The notes: a model not told the origin generated them from the sequence alone. DNA of 64,000 bases from Eleusine coracana subsp. coracana (GCA_032690845.1 CM064431.1:27472300-27536299), one strand, 5' to 3'; shown: positions 43,062 through 55,260, counted from the first letter of the stretch. A program made the numbers and translations.

Positions 43062-44619
43062 CTTGATGGTATAACTATTAAATCCCAAGTTTCTTTTGAT
43101 GTTTTGAACACACAAATTCATCATATAAAATCGAATGATACTGTAACCCTATGTAACCAATTATCTTAGCCACGGGTTCTGCATGATTCTTTCGCTGTCA
43201 TTTTGTCAAGGCATTGAACCCGCACGCACAATATTAACTTTACCACGTGTGCTGCGCTTCATTCATAAATGGTCCGAGTACGGGTCTTCCTTCTGCAGAG
43301 ATGCCTCAATTTTGTTGTGGCCAGCCACTTGATCAGAACAAAGCACCTAATAACAATGATCCATTTGACTGAATGACTGTAAGTTGCACCTCCGTTTACG
43401 AAGATTTCTTTTCTTAATTAAGGTATTATTTGTTTGTCCGGTAAGTGATTGAAACTTTTTGCTGTTGCGTCCTGTACATGAGATGCATGTTCGATGGCGA
43501 AATTTCTGCATGTTTGTTCTATAAATTGTCTAGAATACGAGGAAATTTGGTAATGGTTTTATCTCAACTTGTCCAGGTTACAAGATTGAAACTGTGATGA
43601 TGGCGACGACACTCCAAAACATACAATATTTCATGTGTCACTTGACATTTTGTATCCTCGAAACTTCTATATTTTGTAGCACCATTTGATCCTTCTAAGT
43701 GACCTTCGTGGCTCTGACCTGAGTCGAGTATTAAGGAAGAACAAATTTGTACAAAGCTTCTACATTTTTTTTCAATTTTGCTAGATTTCAGGTTATTGAA
43801 ATCCTGCAATTCCTTCAATAAAAATGGCCGGATGTGCCTATCTAACTTATGTAATAATGATGATTACTAATATAATTAGACACTATTAGCATAATTTATT
43901 ATGATACTAGTATTGATTAGCAATAAGATGTTGAGTAGTACATGATGAGAGCTCAATCATACTAGAATTAATAATAATTAATATTTTTAGTATTAATTAA
44001 AAATTATTAAGATATAATTAATAAATGTTAGATCATATTAATTAGTATATAATTAATTATTATTATTTAATAAAAATATTTAATTTCATTATTTCACCTT
44101 GTTCAACTCATTCTTATCCATCCAAACAAACACGAAACTGGATCATCCCATCCACCCAATCAAACATATAACTTGGATCATCCCATCTAAAAAAATATGG
44201 ATGACCATATCCAATCCAACCTTGCCCTCTAAACAAACACACCCTTAACTGACGATGGTGGTGGAGTTGGCAGAATGGCGCTGCATCGCTGGGGCATGGA
44301 CGCGAGTAGCGGTGTGAAAGCGTGGCGGTTATCGACAGCAGTTATGGTGGCTAGGTTGTCGTGGACAATGACCCTCTATTATAGGGAGGTAACGGGGGCG
44401 CGGCAATGACATGGCGGTGGACGGTGGTTTGGAGATGCAAGGAGGCGATGCTGATGTTGCCGGAGCCACGGCCGACAAGTGGGTGGTGAGCGGGGCTGGT
44501 GGTGGGGGCGTCACGGCGATCGGGAGAGCGAGCTTGGCTTTCTGACACAAAGTTGAAGATGATGTTCTAGCCGTATGATGCGGATCGGAGGGCAACAAAA
44601 TCTGAGATGTAGATGAACC
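43062..44619. other. No recognised gene; AT-rich repeats
   Basis: 43860-44090 is very AT-rich with many AATTA/TAATT words. 44100-44235 contains repeated CTTGGATCATCCCATC-type words and ends with CTCTAAACAAACACACCC, the reverse complement of a common hAT-MITE start, but I cannot locate the other end. A GC-rich minus-strand frame (44643-44329) has no recognised domain. Confidence 0.4.
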
Positions 44620-44661
44620 AATTTTTAAAGCCCGTAGCAACACACGAGCACTTTGCTAGTA
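44620..44661 (+). mobile_element. Candidate Helitron 3' terminus
   Basis: A short inverted repeat (GCCCGT...ACGAGC with one mismatch) is followed within about 10 bases by CTAGT, the form of a Helitron end. The partner 5' end is not identified. Confidence 0.35.
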
Positions 44662-45127
44662 TGTGCTTAAATTATTTTAGCATCATGTAAAGGAGTAAGA
44701 TAGTTTTATTTAACTTTAAATTATCCAGAACCAACACAAATTAGAAAGATTATTCCATCCATTCTCAAATAAGAGAAACAAATTTAATTAAGGATATATC
44801 GCATTGATAAATTTCCTCATACGTAATGGGTGAAATATTTGATTGGTTTCCACATGTGGAGTGCCGACTTCCTCGGGGGCATAGTAGTGACATCTTATGA
44901 ACACAAATCTAAGTAGATTTGTCACTACCGGAAATCTCATATTTGTCGAGTGCCCAAAACACTCGGCAAAGGCCTAAACACCCTCAGTAAAGAGCATATG
45001 ACAAAAAAAAGTATTGGTAAAGCACTATTTGCCGAGTGTTTTTCCTTGCGCAAAAAAAAAAGCACATGGCAAAAAAACACGGTAAGTCGTGACATTTTTT
45101 TCGCTAGCTACGCTCTAAGTGCGGCCG

Positions 45128-45190
45128 ATGAGATTCTAACCGGCAACTTCCCTTTCGTCGCGTGTAACCCCCTACTACTGAATCATATTG
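45128..45190 (-). other. tRNA-like module in CACTA-2
   Basis: On the minus strand an A-box-like TGATTCAGTAGTAGG (45185-45171) and B-box-like GGTTAGAATCT (45141-45131), in a block homologous to 42140-42260 of CACTA-1. More decayed than the CACTA-1 copy. Confidence 0.45.
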
Positions 45191-46011
45191 TCGCTTGAGT
45201 CTAGACTCTGTTTTCAATCTTCTTATATTATACCTCTTTATCAAGTGTTTTTTCTCGGACACTCGGCAAAGAGTCTCTTTGCCGAGTATCAAAAATAATA
45301 CACTCAACAAAGAGGTTCTTTAAGGAGTGCTAAATCAAACACTAGGTAAATAAATTTTATGGTAGCTTCCATTTGTAATACTACCACATCATGACAAATC
45401 TCATGATTTTTAAAAATTTATTTTTTAAAAAAAAAATTTAAAAATCATTCGGACACATGTTAATATCGTCATATTTCTCAAACAAAATGTCAAATTTTAT
45501 TTTATTTCATGGGTAAGATCTTAAATTAGGCTAAATAACATGGATATAATTTTTATACTCGTTGATTCTTTTAATTTGAGTAACAAGTTCAAATTTAACT
45601 TTATTCAAAAATTACTTGAAATACAATTAATTAACTAAATATAATAAACAAATATAAAAAATACTAAATTTTTACATAGAGTAACATATGTTGTAGAAGA
45701 TGAAAAAACATTATTTGTTTGCCGAGTGTAGAGAAAAAACACTCGACAAATCTTTATCTTTGCCAAGTGATAAAAATAATACGCTTCACAAAGCATGCTA
45801 CAGTTCTTATGTTATGGACAACCTTAACTTGGACGAGGATGGCCGCGCCGCCACCAAGGACGGAAATGGCGGCCTAGTAAAATTGTAATCGACTCTAGGC
45901 GTAACAATGGCTAGTTTTCCGCCTTTTCAGAAGTCGTGATTCAATACTGCTGCAGCACTTCCTCACACCATAAACGAAGGATGGCACTTCGTTCTCTCGC
46001 TGATCATAGAC

Positions 46012-47716
46012 CTAGAACTCTTGTATCATGAACTGGTTCCTCCTCAACGCATCCGCCCTCCACTTGGCAACTTTGTAATTGATGTGCTGTCGCAAGTCTT
46101 GGTCCCCGTCTCCAATGCACAGTTCCTTGAGAAGCAACGCGTTCTCCACAAAGAACCTGATGAGCTGCAGTTTGAAACACTCTCGCTGCTCCATGCTGAA
46201 TTCCACAAACAGTTTTCTCAGGCTTTTTCGTAAGCAGATGAACAGCGGCAATTCTGTCCATCCAGGGAGATGATCAGCAAAATTTGGGACACCATCATCA
46301 TCATCGTTGTTGTTGTTACCCAGGGAGGAGGACATCGTGAATTTATCCATAGATCGTTTCATTGCCGTCCAAGGTTCGTGGTCCCTGTTACGATGCCTGT
46401 TGGTCAAGTAAAATGGAGTTTGAGTCATGCTGAACTTAAGCTTGAGTGTAGTGAGCACAGGGCAGCCGCGGAGCAAGTATGACAGGACTGTTGCGACGGT
46501 CTTATGGTCGCCATGTTTGTAGGACGCTTCTACCTCGAGGCGCTCGAGGTTTGGGAACGTGGGCACGACCTCCCTTACTTGACTTGGGTCGACGAGGATA
46601 TTCTGAATTTCGCTGCAGTTGAGCTTGAGAGACTTGCAGTGGCAGATAGTACCCAGGAAGAGCCAGAAGCGCCCCCATGTTTGACAGCGTTCAACGGATC
46701 ATCTTTTTGACCGGTAATGAGCAGTGACGATGGGAAGGTCCAGATAAACTCGTGCCAGGTGAGGCGTGTGTGACTTGAGCGCCAACGACGAGTCCACGTC
46801 AAGTTTCCCGGCGTAGCGGAAGGTACGGAGCTTTGGCACGTCGAGCTCCACGGTGGTGGGGTTGTCACAGCTGGCATCGAAGATGAGGACCAGGTCGGTG
46901 GCCGTCGGGCAGCGGATGCGGAGGATGTTATTCGCGGAACGTGATCCGGGCGATAGTCCTTGGAAGAAGACCTTGTCGAGCTGCAGGCTGGCAAGCCTTG
47001 GCGCGGCGTCAATCATGGCCCGGAGATCGTCCACAGCGAGTTTGCAGTGGTGGAGACGCAATGCCGTCAGGGACGGGAAGCTGGGGCATGGTAGGCGTGG
47101 TGGTGGCTGGTGCGTACGATGTAACGGACCCCGAGAGGGCAGATGGGAATCTGGCGCCAGCGGGGGCGGAGTAGGTGGAGGTGCGCACGGCAGCGGTGGC
47201 CGGGGTGGCAGCAGAGGCCGCCATTGGGTAGGAAAGGCCCACGGTGGTGGTGGCTGATGCCTTGGTGAGACAGGAATTATTCCACACCGCATTGGTGGCC
47301 GCCGCGGCGGGTGACGCCGGGTGGCGGAGCGCGCCGGGCAGCACGTCGGCGACGAGCTCCATGCAGTTGCGGTAGGACTGCTCCTCCACGGTCACCGTGA
47401 GCCTCGCGAGGTGGGCCGGCCCTGTCCGAGAGAAGGCGTTGAGGGCCCAGTTGGCGACCCGGGAGAAGGCCCGGCGCTTCTCGGCGAGGTCGTGGCCCGT
47501 GAGGAAGTCGATGCCGTCGTCTTTCCGTGTGCCGTCGTGGGACCTGGTGTCGAGGTTGAGCGCGCCGGAGTGGAGCCACAGCGTGCGCCATCGACGGGAG
47601 AGGACGTAGGTGCTCGCGGCCTCCTTGGCCGGGTTGAAGGAGAGGATGTGCGCGAGCAGGTCGTCGGAAAGAACCGAGATACAGTCCATCAAGAAAAGAG
47701 AGGCGGCGCCGGCCAT
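46012..47716 (-). pseudogene. F-box/LRR/FBD protein pseudogene inside CACTA-2
   Basis: From an ATG at 47716 (MAGAASLF) the frame encodes an F-box: DCISVLSDDLLAHILSFNPA and a YVLSRRWRTLWLH segment, then the conserved region around LNLDTRSHDG and a cysteine/Leu-poor linker. The frame then changes: from about 47090 the leucine-rich repeats continue in another frame (FPSLTALRLHHCKL, DLRAMIDAAPRLASLQLD), are stopped by a TGA near 46708 and resume in that frame to an FBD domain (SLRKLFVEFSMEQRECFKLQLI) ending at 46012. F-box proteins recruit targets to SCF ubiquitin ligases. With a shift and a stop, this copy cannot make the full protein. A longer upstream frame starts at 47872, but lacks family similarity before residue 53. 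Confidence 0.85.
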
Positions 47717-48235
47717 GAACAAATCGGATCGGCGGCGGTCAAGCGTTTCTTCCGCAGAGTCGTAGGTGCTTCTTTTAATCGATCGCGCCACAGGTTTTGT
47801 GTGCCGGACCGACTCTGTTACGTCGGTGCATTGACCGGCCAAGTCAAATTGCTCGATGGATCCGTATCGCACTGAGTCTGCGTAATGTTTCCCCTATGGA
47901 CGGCGTCATTGCAGCACCCGATGCCGCACATCTATTAGCTTCTTCTACTAGTTACAATGCACGTGCTGCAACGCACGTGCTGCTACTGTTCATTATAGGA
48001 ATCTCCTGATTGCCGAGTATCATAAGCACTCGGTAAAGACTGATTACACTCGATAAAAACTTTACCGAATGTAACACTTAAAACATACTCAGTAAACAAG
48101 CATCCATAAAAGATTTTTTATCGAGAGTTTTTTTCTCGAACACTCAGAAAAGAAAAGAAGTAAGTCTTAGCCAAGTGTCACATCAACACTCGATAAATCC
48201 ATTTTTGAAATTTTTTTAAAAAATAGCGGCTAGCT

Positions 48236-48530
48236 GCCGCAGACCCACCCCTCGCCGGCCTGCCGCCGAGGCTGGGGCTGCCGCCGCTGGCCCGCCCCTA
48301 CCACACTGCCGCCGCCCCGGCCGGTGACGCACCTCCACGCCGCCGCGAGGAGGCCCCGCGGCCCCTCGCGCTGCCGCGCCTGCTGCCGCCATGCCGCTGG
48401 CCCGCCCTGCTGCTGCTCTAGCCGATGACGCACCTCCGCACCGCCGCGAGGAGGCGCCGCGGCCCCTCGCTCCGCCGCGCCTGCCGCTGCCCTGCCGTTG
48501 GCCCGCACCTGGCGCGTTGTCGCCGCCGCG
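48236..48530. repeat. GC-rich tandem repeat, 101-bp period
   Basis: TGACGCACCTCC begins units at 48325 and 48426, each continuing with CGCCGCGAGGAGG and CGCGGCCCCTCGC; a partial unit precedes them. Overlapping long frames on both strands (Ala/Arg/Gly-rich) result from base composition, not from a gene. Confidence 0.75.
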
Positions 48531-49828
48531 CTTGCTGCTGGCCGTGCCCTCCACCAGGTCGCTACTGCACTGGGATGCCAGCTCGTGCTTGGTCATGGCA
48601 GCTGCCCTCGTCGAGGCTTCCAGGTTGGCGCTCGGCTGCCGCCTGTCATCCTCTCGTCGGTTGACAGCGATGGAGTGGAAAGCGAGAGAGATTGGGGTGA
48701 GATAAGGATGGAGAAGATAAGGCCGAGCGCCCTGTGGTGAGGATAAAAAAAGAGAATAAAGAATTTCACATTGGCGCTATTGCATTATGAAAATTGCTGC
48801 GCGCGCTACGTTTTCTATGCCGAGTGTCAAATTGGACACTCGGTAAAGAGCTACTTTGCCGAGTGTTAAACAAGACACTCGGCAACTTGGTAAAAGAATT
48901 TTCCTTCATGCTTTAAAAAATTTTTAAATTATCAAACAAATTTAAAATATAATCAAATTTTGGTATGACACAATTTATATGATCTATTATCTATACAAAA
49001 TGATTTAAAATAAAATTCAAATTCGTTCATCAATTTAACTCTAAATTATAATGACTCATTCTCAAACTTAAGGTTCTTCTTTAAAGATTTTCTATTTTAT
49101 AAACAAAGTACGTTACAACTTGTGTAAAACATTCTCTACTTTTTATTATAGCTTCCATGTATGATACACATCACCCTATGGCAAATCTCATAATTTTCAG
49201 ACTTTATTTATTTTTTTAGAATTTAAAACTCGTTCGAACACACGTTAGTGGTCATATTTTTTTAACAATATATGTCAAATTTCTTTTCATTTCATCGGTA
49301 TGGTCTCAAATTGAACTAAATAACATGAATATAATTTTTATACTTATTGTATTTTATTATTTAAATCACTTGCACTTTAAATTTGAGTTGATTCAAAAAA
49401 TTACTTGAAATATAATTAATTAGTTAAATATAGCAAACAAATAGAAAATATACTAAATTTTCACATGGTGTAGTACATGTTGTATGTAAAGAGTAGGAAA
49501 AGATTTGAGGTTAAAATAGGAAAAAAATAATTTTTTTTACCGAGTGTAATAAAAAACACTCGGCAAACCTTTAATTTTGCCGAGTGTCAAAAATAAAACA
49601 CTCGGCAAAGGACTCTTTGCCGAGTGCCCAGAAAAAACACTCAACAAACATATATCTTTGCCGAGTGTATTTTTTGTGACACTCGGTAAAGAGTCCTTTG
49701 CCGAGTGTTTTATTTTTGCCGAGTGTTTTTTATGTTGGCACTCAACAAAGATATTGTTTGCCGAGTGCCGGTATAAAAACACTCGGCAAAGAGGGAGGCA
49801 CTCGGCAAACGGCGAGTTTCCCGTAGTG

Positions 49829-50192
49829 ATTACACGTGGTATGTTAAAAGAGGATAATATTACTCTGTCAGTAATCCAAAACATATAAAATAATGTTTTA
49901 TTTCTTAATCTTTGATAGTTTTTATTTGTAGAAACATATCATCCAGCCTAATCATTTTGCCAAAGGGACGTCATTATAGTACCACAATTTTCATATATGT
50001 TATTTTGGTACAAAAATATGCTTTTATCCACTGAAGCATGATATTGCATTTTTGTTCTTGAGAAAAAGCAAATATAATCTTTTGAATTCATGATAGTAAC
50101 TTAAACATCAATTGAGAAATAAAAAACATCCCGCTCGGTCCATGCATTTTGAATTCATATTAAAGATTTATACTATAAGTGTTAAAACTTTT
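49829..50192. other. No recognised gene
   Basis: AT-rich spacer between CACTA-2 and the Helitron remnant. Nothing else seen. Confidence 0.4.
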
Positions 50193-50890
50193 TCATGACT
50201 TCAGGACGTCCCTGTAAACTATGTTTTTGGTACATTTTCCCGTCGCGTCAAACAATTTATTGGGTTTAGCAAGGACCCATATGGTTTCTCATGATACATC
50301 CCTAAACAATGCGACATATAGTTGGCCATCGGCAAACATCGGCTCCGGTAGGTATATTCAAACAATAGGGATTGTCTGTCCTTGTACTTTATTAATTGTC
50401 ATTGTGAAGCTAAGACAGACCGGAATCTGCTTTTGTTTGAATTTAAATGATAAAGCTAAATCCTCAGTCGGTGGAAGAGGGATCCTTGGAATGAAAACCG
50501 TCTTTCCAATGTGTTGCCCGTCGCCCGTCGACAATTTTTGCATCTATTGTATTATCTTGGTAGGATGGTACGATCAAACGGGTACCATTACATAGCCCAT
50601 TGTGTGGATCCAAGTTACCTAGCAGTATAAGGGGACAATGAACCTTGATCTTTAGTTCATGAGGAGGCAATCCGTTAGGTGTAAGAGAATTTAGGAAGTC
50701 TACTGGAAATTATTCCTTGAGTCATCATCAACCGAGTCAAAGCTGTAATATATCTTCGAAGTTCCGGAAAACATATCTATCATCTTGGTTTAGAATATCA
50801 ACATGCTCATTCTTCGTGGAGAGAATAGCACATGAACTCATGTAGTCAGCTGAAGATATATTGTCCATCAACTCACCAAAAACACATTTA
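50193..50890 (-). pseudogene. Helitron PIF1-type helicase, C-terminal part
   Basis: The minus strand carries conserved late helicase motifs in order: AILSTKNEHVD (near 50815), LPPHELKIKV, LLGNLDPHNGLCNGTRLIV, FIPRIPLP, FKQKQIPVCLSFTMTINKVQGQTI, then YVAL and a tail ending in a TGA at 50193-50195. Walker A and B motifs are missing. Frames switch several times and a TGA replaces an Arg codon after the VALFRDVS stretch. Rolling-circle (Helitron) transposons encode Rep-helicase fusions; this is a fragment. Confidence 0.85.
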
Positions 50891-51151
50891 ATGGGACAAC
50901 CAATAGATTTTTTTATCAGAATACTTCTCCAGTATTTTTAGAATCTTTTGAATGAGACCAATATCAAGATGCGGGGATTGTAAAATCCTATGTGCAGCGG
51001 TGAAATCCATGTCATAGAAGTACAATTGCATGTGTTTTGGACCATTGTCGTCATGAGACGGCTGGTCAAGCTTGTGGTACACCTGACCCTGCATCCTAAA
51101 AGTGTAAATTCCCGTCCCAGCTGCACATGCATAACATCGGTCAAGGCTCAC
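50888..51151 (-). pseudogene. Helitron N-domain fragment
   Basis: The frame contains GTGIYTFRMQGQVYHKLDQP and HMQLYFYDMDFTAAHRI, matching the Helitron helicase-like N-terminal domain. It runs straight into helicase C-terminal sequence, so the Rep catalytic region (HUH and Tyr motifs) and the helicase N-half have been deleted. Confidence 0.75.
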
Positions 51152-52190
51152 ACCGAAGGAGGTGAATGAAAAATGGAATTAAAATATCTAATATTTTTGC
51201 GGGAGTATTTATCATCTGAATCGTTATGACTTATGTAGAGCCTCCTAAGCTCTGAAGGGACCTTCGGAATATGAATCTTGACCTTCCCCCTCCTACAATA
51301 GAATGATGGGCCTTCACCGATGATTCTGAGGGCATTGCAAAACCGGCAGTTTCTAGCTTTCTTAAGAACGTGATGACAGGCGTCCTAAATTTTTTGCATG
51401 ATATTTGACTTACCAGGTCTTATGAAGATTCTTTCCTTGTCTTCCTCGTCTTCTTCGACACGAATCCCCATCGTTTCAACCGGGTTTGAAGCATCCAAGT
51501 CTTCCTCATCTATTTAACCACATTAGAAATGGGTATACATATTTAAAACACATTTTTGAAAATGATAGAATCATGTGAGGTAGCGTACCCCGATTCGAAG
51601 GCACAAAAGCGTCAGGTTCCCAAATAGTAGGATCATGGACATCATCATCCTGCAGATCACCTGTTCGACCATCTGGTAACACCTTGTTCATCCTTTTCCT
51701 ATATTCACGTTGATACTTGTTACGCTTAGACATCTCCAATCCTTCATGCAGTCAATTCAATTGTCAGTAATAAACAAATAAGAAACATCAAGGAAATTAC
51801 GAGTGCCAAGAGTAGAAAGGGATATGTTACCTTGCATACTATATGGCTCAACAGTCAAATCAAGGATATCTACATCGATCATTCAAGAATAAGGAAAAAG
51901 TCACGAAAAAAAGTGGAGAGAACAACTTATCTACCAACCTTGAATCCCATTGACAAATTTTTGACAATTTGTAACATCACTATCATCCTTACTTCTCAAT
52001 CCGGAGCATTGCTTTTTCTGAGTAGAGGCAAGGAGGTTGTTTGTATAGTCTACACATGGGTTCAGTGTCAGAAAACAATTAATGATCGATGAGTAAAGAG
52101 CATGATTTAAAAGTTTACCTTGTCCACTATATGTCTCGTCCGTCAAGTCTAGGATCATCGAATCAGGTGAGTTTTGTAAACCCTGCAACG
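51152..52190 (-). pseudogene. Helitron protein N-terminal exons
   Basis: 51739-51506 encodes SKRNKYQREYRKRMNKVLP, the basic N-terminal type of plant Helitron proteins. Further right, two copies of an ILDLT(V/D)E(P/T)YS motif are encoded at about 51870-51835 and 52165-52130, in what look like separate short exons with GT/AG borders. Coding continuity is lost. Confidence 0.55.
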
Positions 52191-53389
52191 CTATTCTTTT
52201 GGTGCCATATTGAGCCTGATACTGCTAGCAGTACGCAGTCATTATGGACAAGGGTGTTCTCGGTGGTTGGTTTTCTTTACCCGGCCGAAACTTAAGAGAT
52301 GGCATTCTGGAACCTGTAAAAGAACGGGCGGCGATTTAGGGTATACATGTCTCAATTTAGGATTTCCGCATATTGCTAACTATGGTGGTGTACCTTTGGA
52401 TATGCGGTTATCATCATGCGGTGATGGAATGTTTTCATCACCCATGAACTTCAAGTAAATGCGTCATCACAGGTTAAAGAAAAATTGATTAGACCAGAAG
52501 GTGATAAGAGAATGAAACCTGGTAAGCTCATCGAGTGCGAAAAATTTACCCGGCGATAAGCGGTTTCGAATTATGATCGGACTGAAATGGTTGGTAAACG
52601 CTGCCCAGAGACACTCCAGCGAGGTACAAGGCCTGATTTACTACGTTTTCCTTCTATGCCTTGCTGCAGTTTGCACCCAGATTTACCCCCGCAAGTATTA
52701 AAAGCGGGAATCTTTAGTTATGGAACTTCAGCGTCATATGTCATTCCAGTGTAAATCGAGGCTTCGACAACGGGATTTGGCGTCAGTTTGGCAAATTTAC
52801 GCCCAGATTTCGCTGGATTTGCATACAAGGAATGCTTTCCTTATATAGGCTGCGGGGACTTAGTGTTAATATGGGGATTTAGCTTTAATTTGGCAAATTA
52901 ACATGCAGAATGATGAACATAGAACGATTTTCGGTTATAATAGATTTCGCAGATTGAAGGAGTCACGATAAACATCATCACGATAAGAAGAGTTGTTTGC
53001 AGACTGTATTTTCAGAACAACGCAGGCAAGAAAACAAATATTTACTTTACGTTATGGGGAGGAACTATACCAATGGTGTGCGCAGGAGTGCAAACAACTA
53101 TTATCTGGGCCTGAGGAATAAGCATTAACAACGCTACACTATGGTCTGGCGTCGCAATCGCAATTACCATGGCAGTACCCCCCGAGCGGAGCGAATAAGC
53201 GTTTTACACTGAAACTAATCCTGTTGCCTAATGTCAGAACACGTGCATTAACAACTCGAACTCACAAATTTCCCATGTAACATAACGCTCCACACTGCTA
53301 AAAAAGGTTTTAGAATAGAAAAATAGAGCAATGAAAAGGTGATAGAAAGACGATAAAAAGGCGCATGCATGAACATTGATTACTCACAG
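52191..53389. other. Possible Helitron 5' region; otherwise unannotated
   Basis: Several copies of a word like ATTTGGCAAATT(T/A)AC / GCCCAGATTT occur at 52670-52910. No gene and no TC-type Helitron 5' end was recognised. Confidence 0.35.
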
Positions 53390-53392
53390 TTA

Positions 53393-53740
53393 GAGCAAGG
53401 ATAATAGAGTCGCCGGCTGGTGGCTACTCACGCTCCTTATGCATCACTTTAAAGCCGTTAACTAGTATAATAAGCAATCTACTTAGTTTCCCATTCATTA
53501 AAAAAAGAACATTAAATGCTGCATATGCATTGGCTGTCCGACCACTTACGCCTGCTCAAGCGTCGGCAGCAGGCTGCAACCTGGCGCCAACGCCTCGTAC
53601 AGGCTGCTTCAGCCTGTTTGTAGCGAGCGACGAACGAACAGCCGGCTCTTCTCTCTCTCTCTCTTCTCACTCCTCCATGTTGGATTTTTATGACGTGGAC
53701 AATCTTGTAGCCTGCTGAGTAGGACTTATTATACTTGCTC
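53393..53740. mobile_element. Tourist-like MITE (348 bp)
   Basis: Terminal inverted repeats GAGCAAGGATAATA and (inverted) GAGCAAGTATAATA, flanked by TTA on both sides (53390-53392 and 53741-53743), the target of PIF/Harbinger elements. The interior is non-coding with a CT microsatellite at 53648-53670. Confidence 0.85.
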
Positions 53741-53743
53741 TTA

Positions 53744-54409
53744 GTTGGCATCTTCTGGAGTTGATTCGTGAGCATGGGATCGCCCTTGCTTTATAGGAGA
53801 TTTCACGTCGTTGCCGCAGGGTAGGATGTGGTCGTCTGCTTTTTGCCCTATGCATAGCACATCGCCGCTCGATCCGCCGGTATGCGTGCACATGTTGACG
53901 GCCCGACCGCACTTTTCTCATCCATGGTGGTCTTTGCCTCTCGTCGACGATGGCTTTTGGAGTCCATGAGCTCCGTTTCTTAGTGGACTCACCCTGGCTT
54001 AGACATATTTCCCTCACGACCGGATGGTATAATGACACGATTTTGAGACTCCTTCCTTCTATGGATGCATAATTATGGAATGCACTAATATTCTATTATT
54101 TTATTCATGCGCCAATCTAGGCTGTGGGGGCGGGAGCCGGGCATGAGTCAGAAATGGGTGAAAAAAAGTAATGACCAGAGTGGGCCATGAGTGAGAGGTT
54201 ATAATTGTTTTGGTGAGTGAAGGGTGAAGGAATTCCTTCATCATGTGGGTCCTGAGTAATCTATCGGCTGCATGTAGAGTTGGTTTCGTGATCTTAGGAT
54301 CCTGATCACTAGGTATTTTATTTCTTCGGTGGAAAAATATTTCACAGGAACTCATCTCTTATTAGTTTAGATAGATAGATAGATACTAGTCCATGCTGAT
54401 GCGCATAAG
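53744..54409. other. No recognised gene
   Basis: A minus-strand frame (54038-53688) starts in this segment but has no family resemblance. A short GATA repeat lies at 54369-54385. Confidence 0.4.
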
Positions 54410-54759
54410 ATTCACTAGTACAAAACAATCCTACAATGACTTTGGGCCTTTTTTCTTCAGTGTCGGTGGACACAAAAATGGCTACTAGGAAGTTTAAAGT
54501 GACATCACTGAAAACACCCATCACTAGGAATAAACACCAGTAACGGTGGATACTGTTGTCAGCAAAAACCACCAATATAAATGACCTAAAATACCAGTGA
54601 CGATGCTAACAAACGATTGATGACGTCATCAGGCTGCCACCAGGAACCAACTGACCCATTAGCTAATTTGACATCGCCCACTTGCTCATCCACCATCATC
54701 CTTATAAAAACTAGACATTAAACTTCTTCATTCTTCCTAGAACAGCCAAACCCGCCAGC

Positions 54760-54764
<5 letters not shown>

Positions 54765-54819
<55 letters not shown>

Positions 54820-54820
54820 T
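54765..54820. repeat. (CT)n microsatellite with TATCTC interruptions
   Basis: Simple repeat, about 56 bp; CT tracts are common in plant 5' UTRs. Confidence 0.9.
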
Positions 54821-54978
54821 ATACGCCACCGGCATACCCTTCCCTCCCCACGCGCCTACCGGATATCCCTTCCCTCCCTACGTGCCCTGCCGGATATCCC
54901 TTCCCTTCCCACGCGTTGTCGGCCTCCCCTTCCCTCGTCTGTCGCCCAGTCGATCGTCTCTCCTAGGGAACGGATCTG

Positions 54979-55260
54979 GTGGCACCAAAGTCAGCAGGCA
55001 ACGGATCCGCTAGCCCGAGAGGCAGCGGCGACTATAGGCACGACACGACGGGGCTCAAAGTAGCGACGGCGACCCTCGACTCTAGGCATGACGCAACGGG
55101 GCCCAATGCAGCGGCGGCGGCAAGGCTCGAGACCATGGTGGCTACGGGCGTAGCACGGCGGGGCTCGACGCCACGGCGGCGGTGCGCGCCTCTGGGTGCG
55201 CCGCGATGGGGCCCGACACCATGGCTGCGGTGGTGGGGCTCTGGGTGTAGCATTAGCTAG
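54979..55260 (+). pseudogene. GC-rich gene-fragment frame in CACTA-3
   Basis: 93-codon frame with internal repeats (SRHDATGPNAAA, RHDTTGLKVATA), Ala/Arg/Gly-rich, starting soon after the CT tract. No domain recognised. Probably a captured first exon or chance; not a credible stand-alone gene. Confidence 0.3.

Larger units (their letters stand above)
44923..49828. mobile_element. CACTA-2: gene-carrying CACTA element
   Basis: Left terminus CACTACCGGAAATCTC; the right terminus read inward is CACTACGGGAAACTCG. Subterminal copies of TTTGCCGAGTG / CACTCGGCAAA are dense at 44940-45330 and 49540-49815, with more at 45720-45785, 48010-48195 and 48820-48890. No transposase. The interior includes a degraded F-box/FBD gene and a GC-rich tandem repeat. 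The 3-bp flanks (TGT and ATT) do not match, so either the ends have decayed or the element was rearranged. Confidence 0.75.

Noticed and set aside
47321..47875. 184-codon plus-strand frame opposite the F-box
   Set aside because: Mirror frame of the F-box coding strand in GC-rich sequence; the F-box signature is on the minus strand.
48216..48740. Long Ala/Arg/Gly-rich frames on both strands
   Set aside because: Caused by the GC-rich 101-bp tandem repeat; open in several frames at once, no domain.
49829..49831. 3-bp target duplication for CACTA-2
   Set aside because: The left flank is TGT and the right flank is ATT; they do not match, so I do not claim one.
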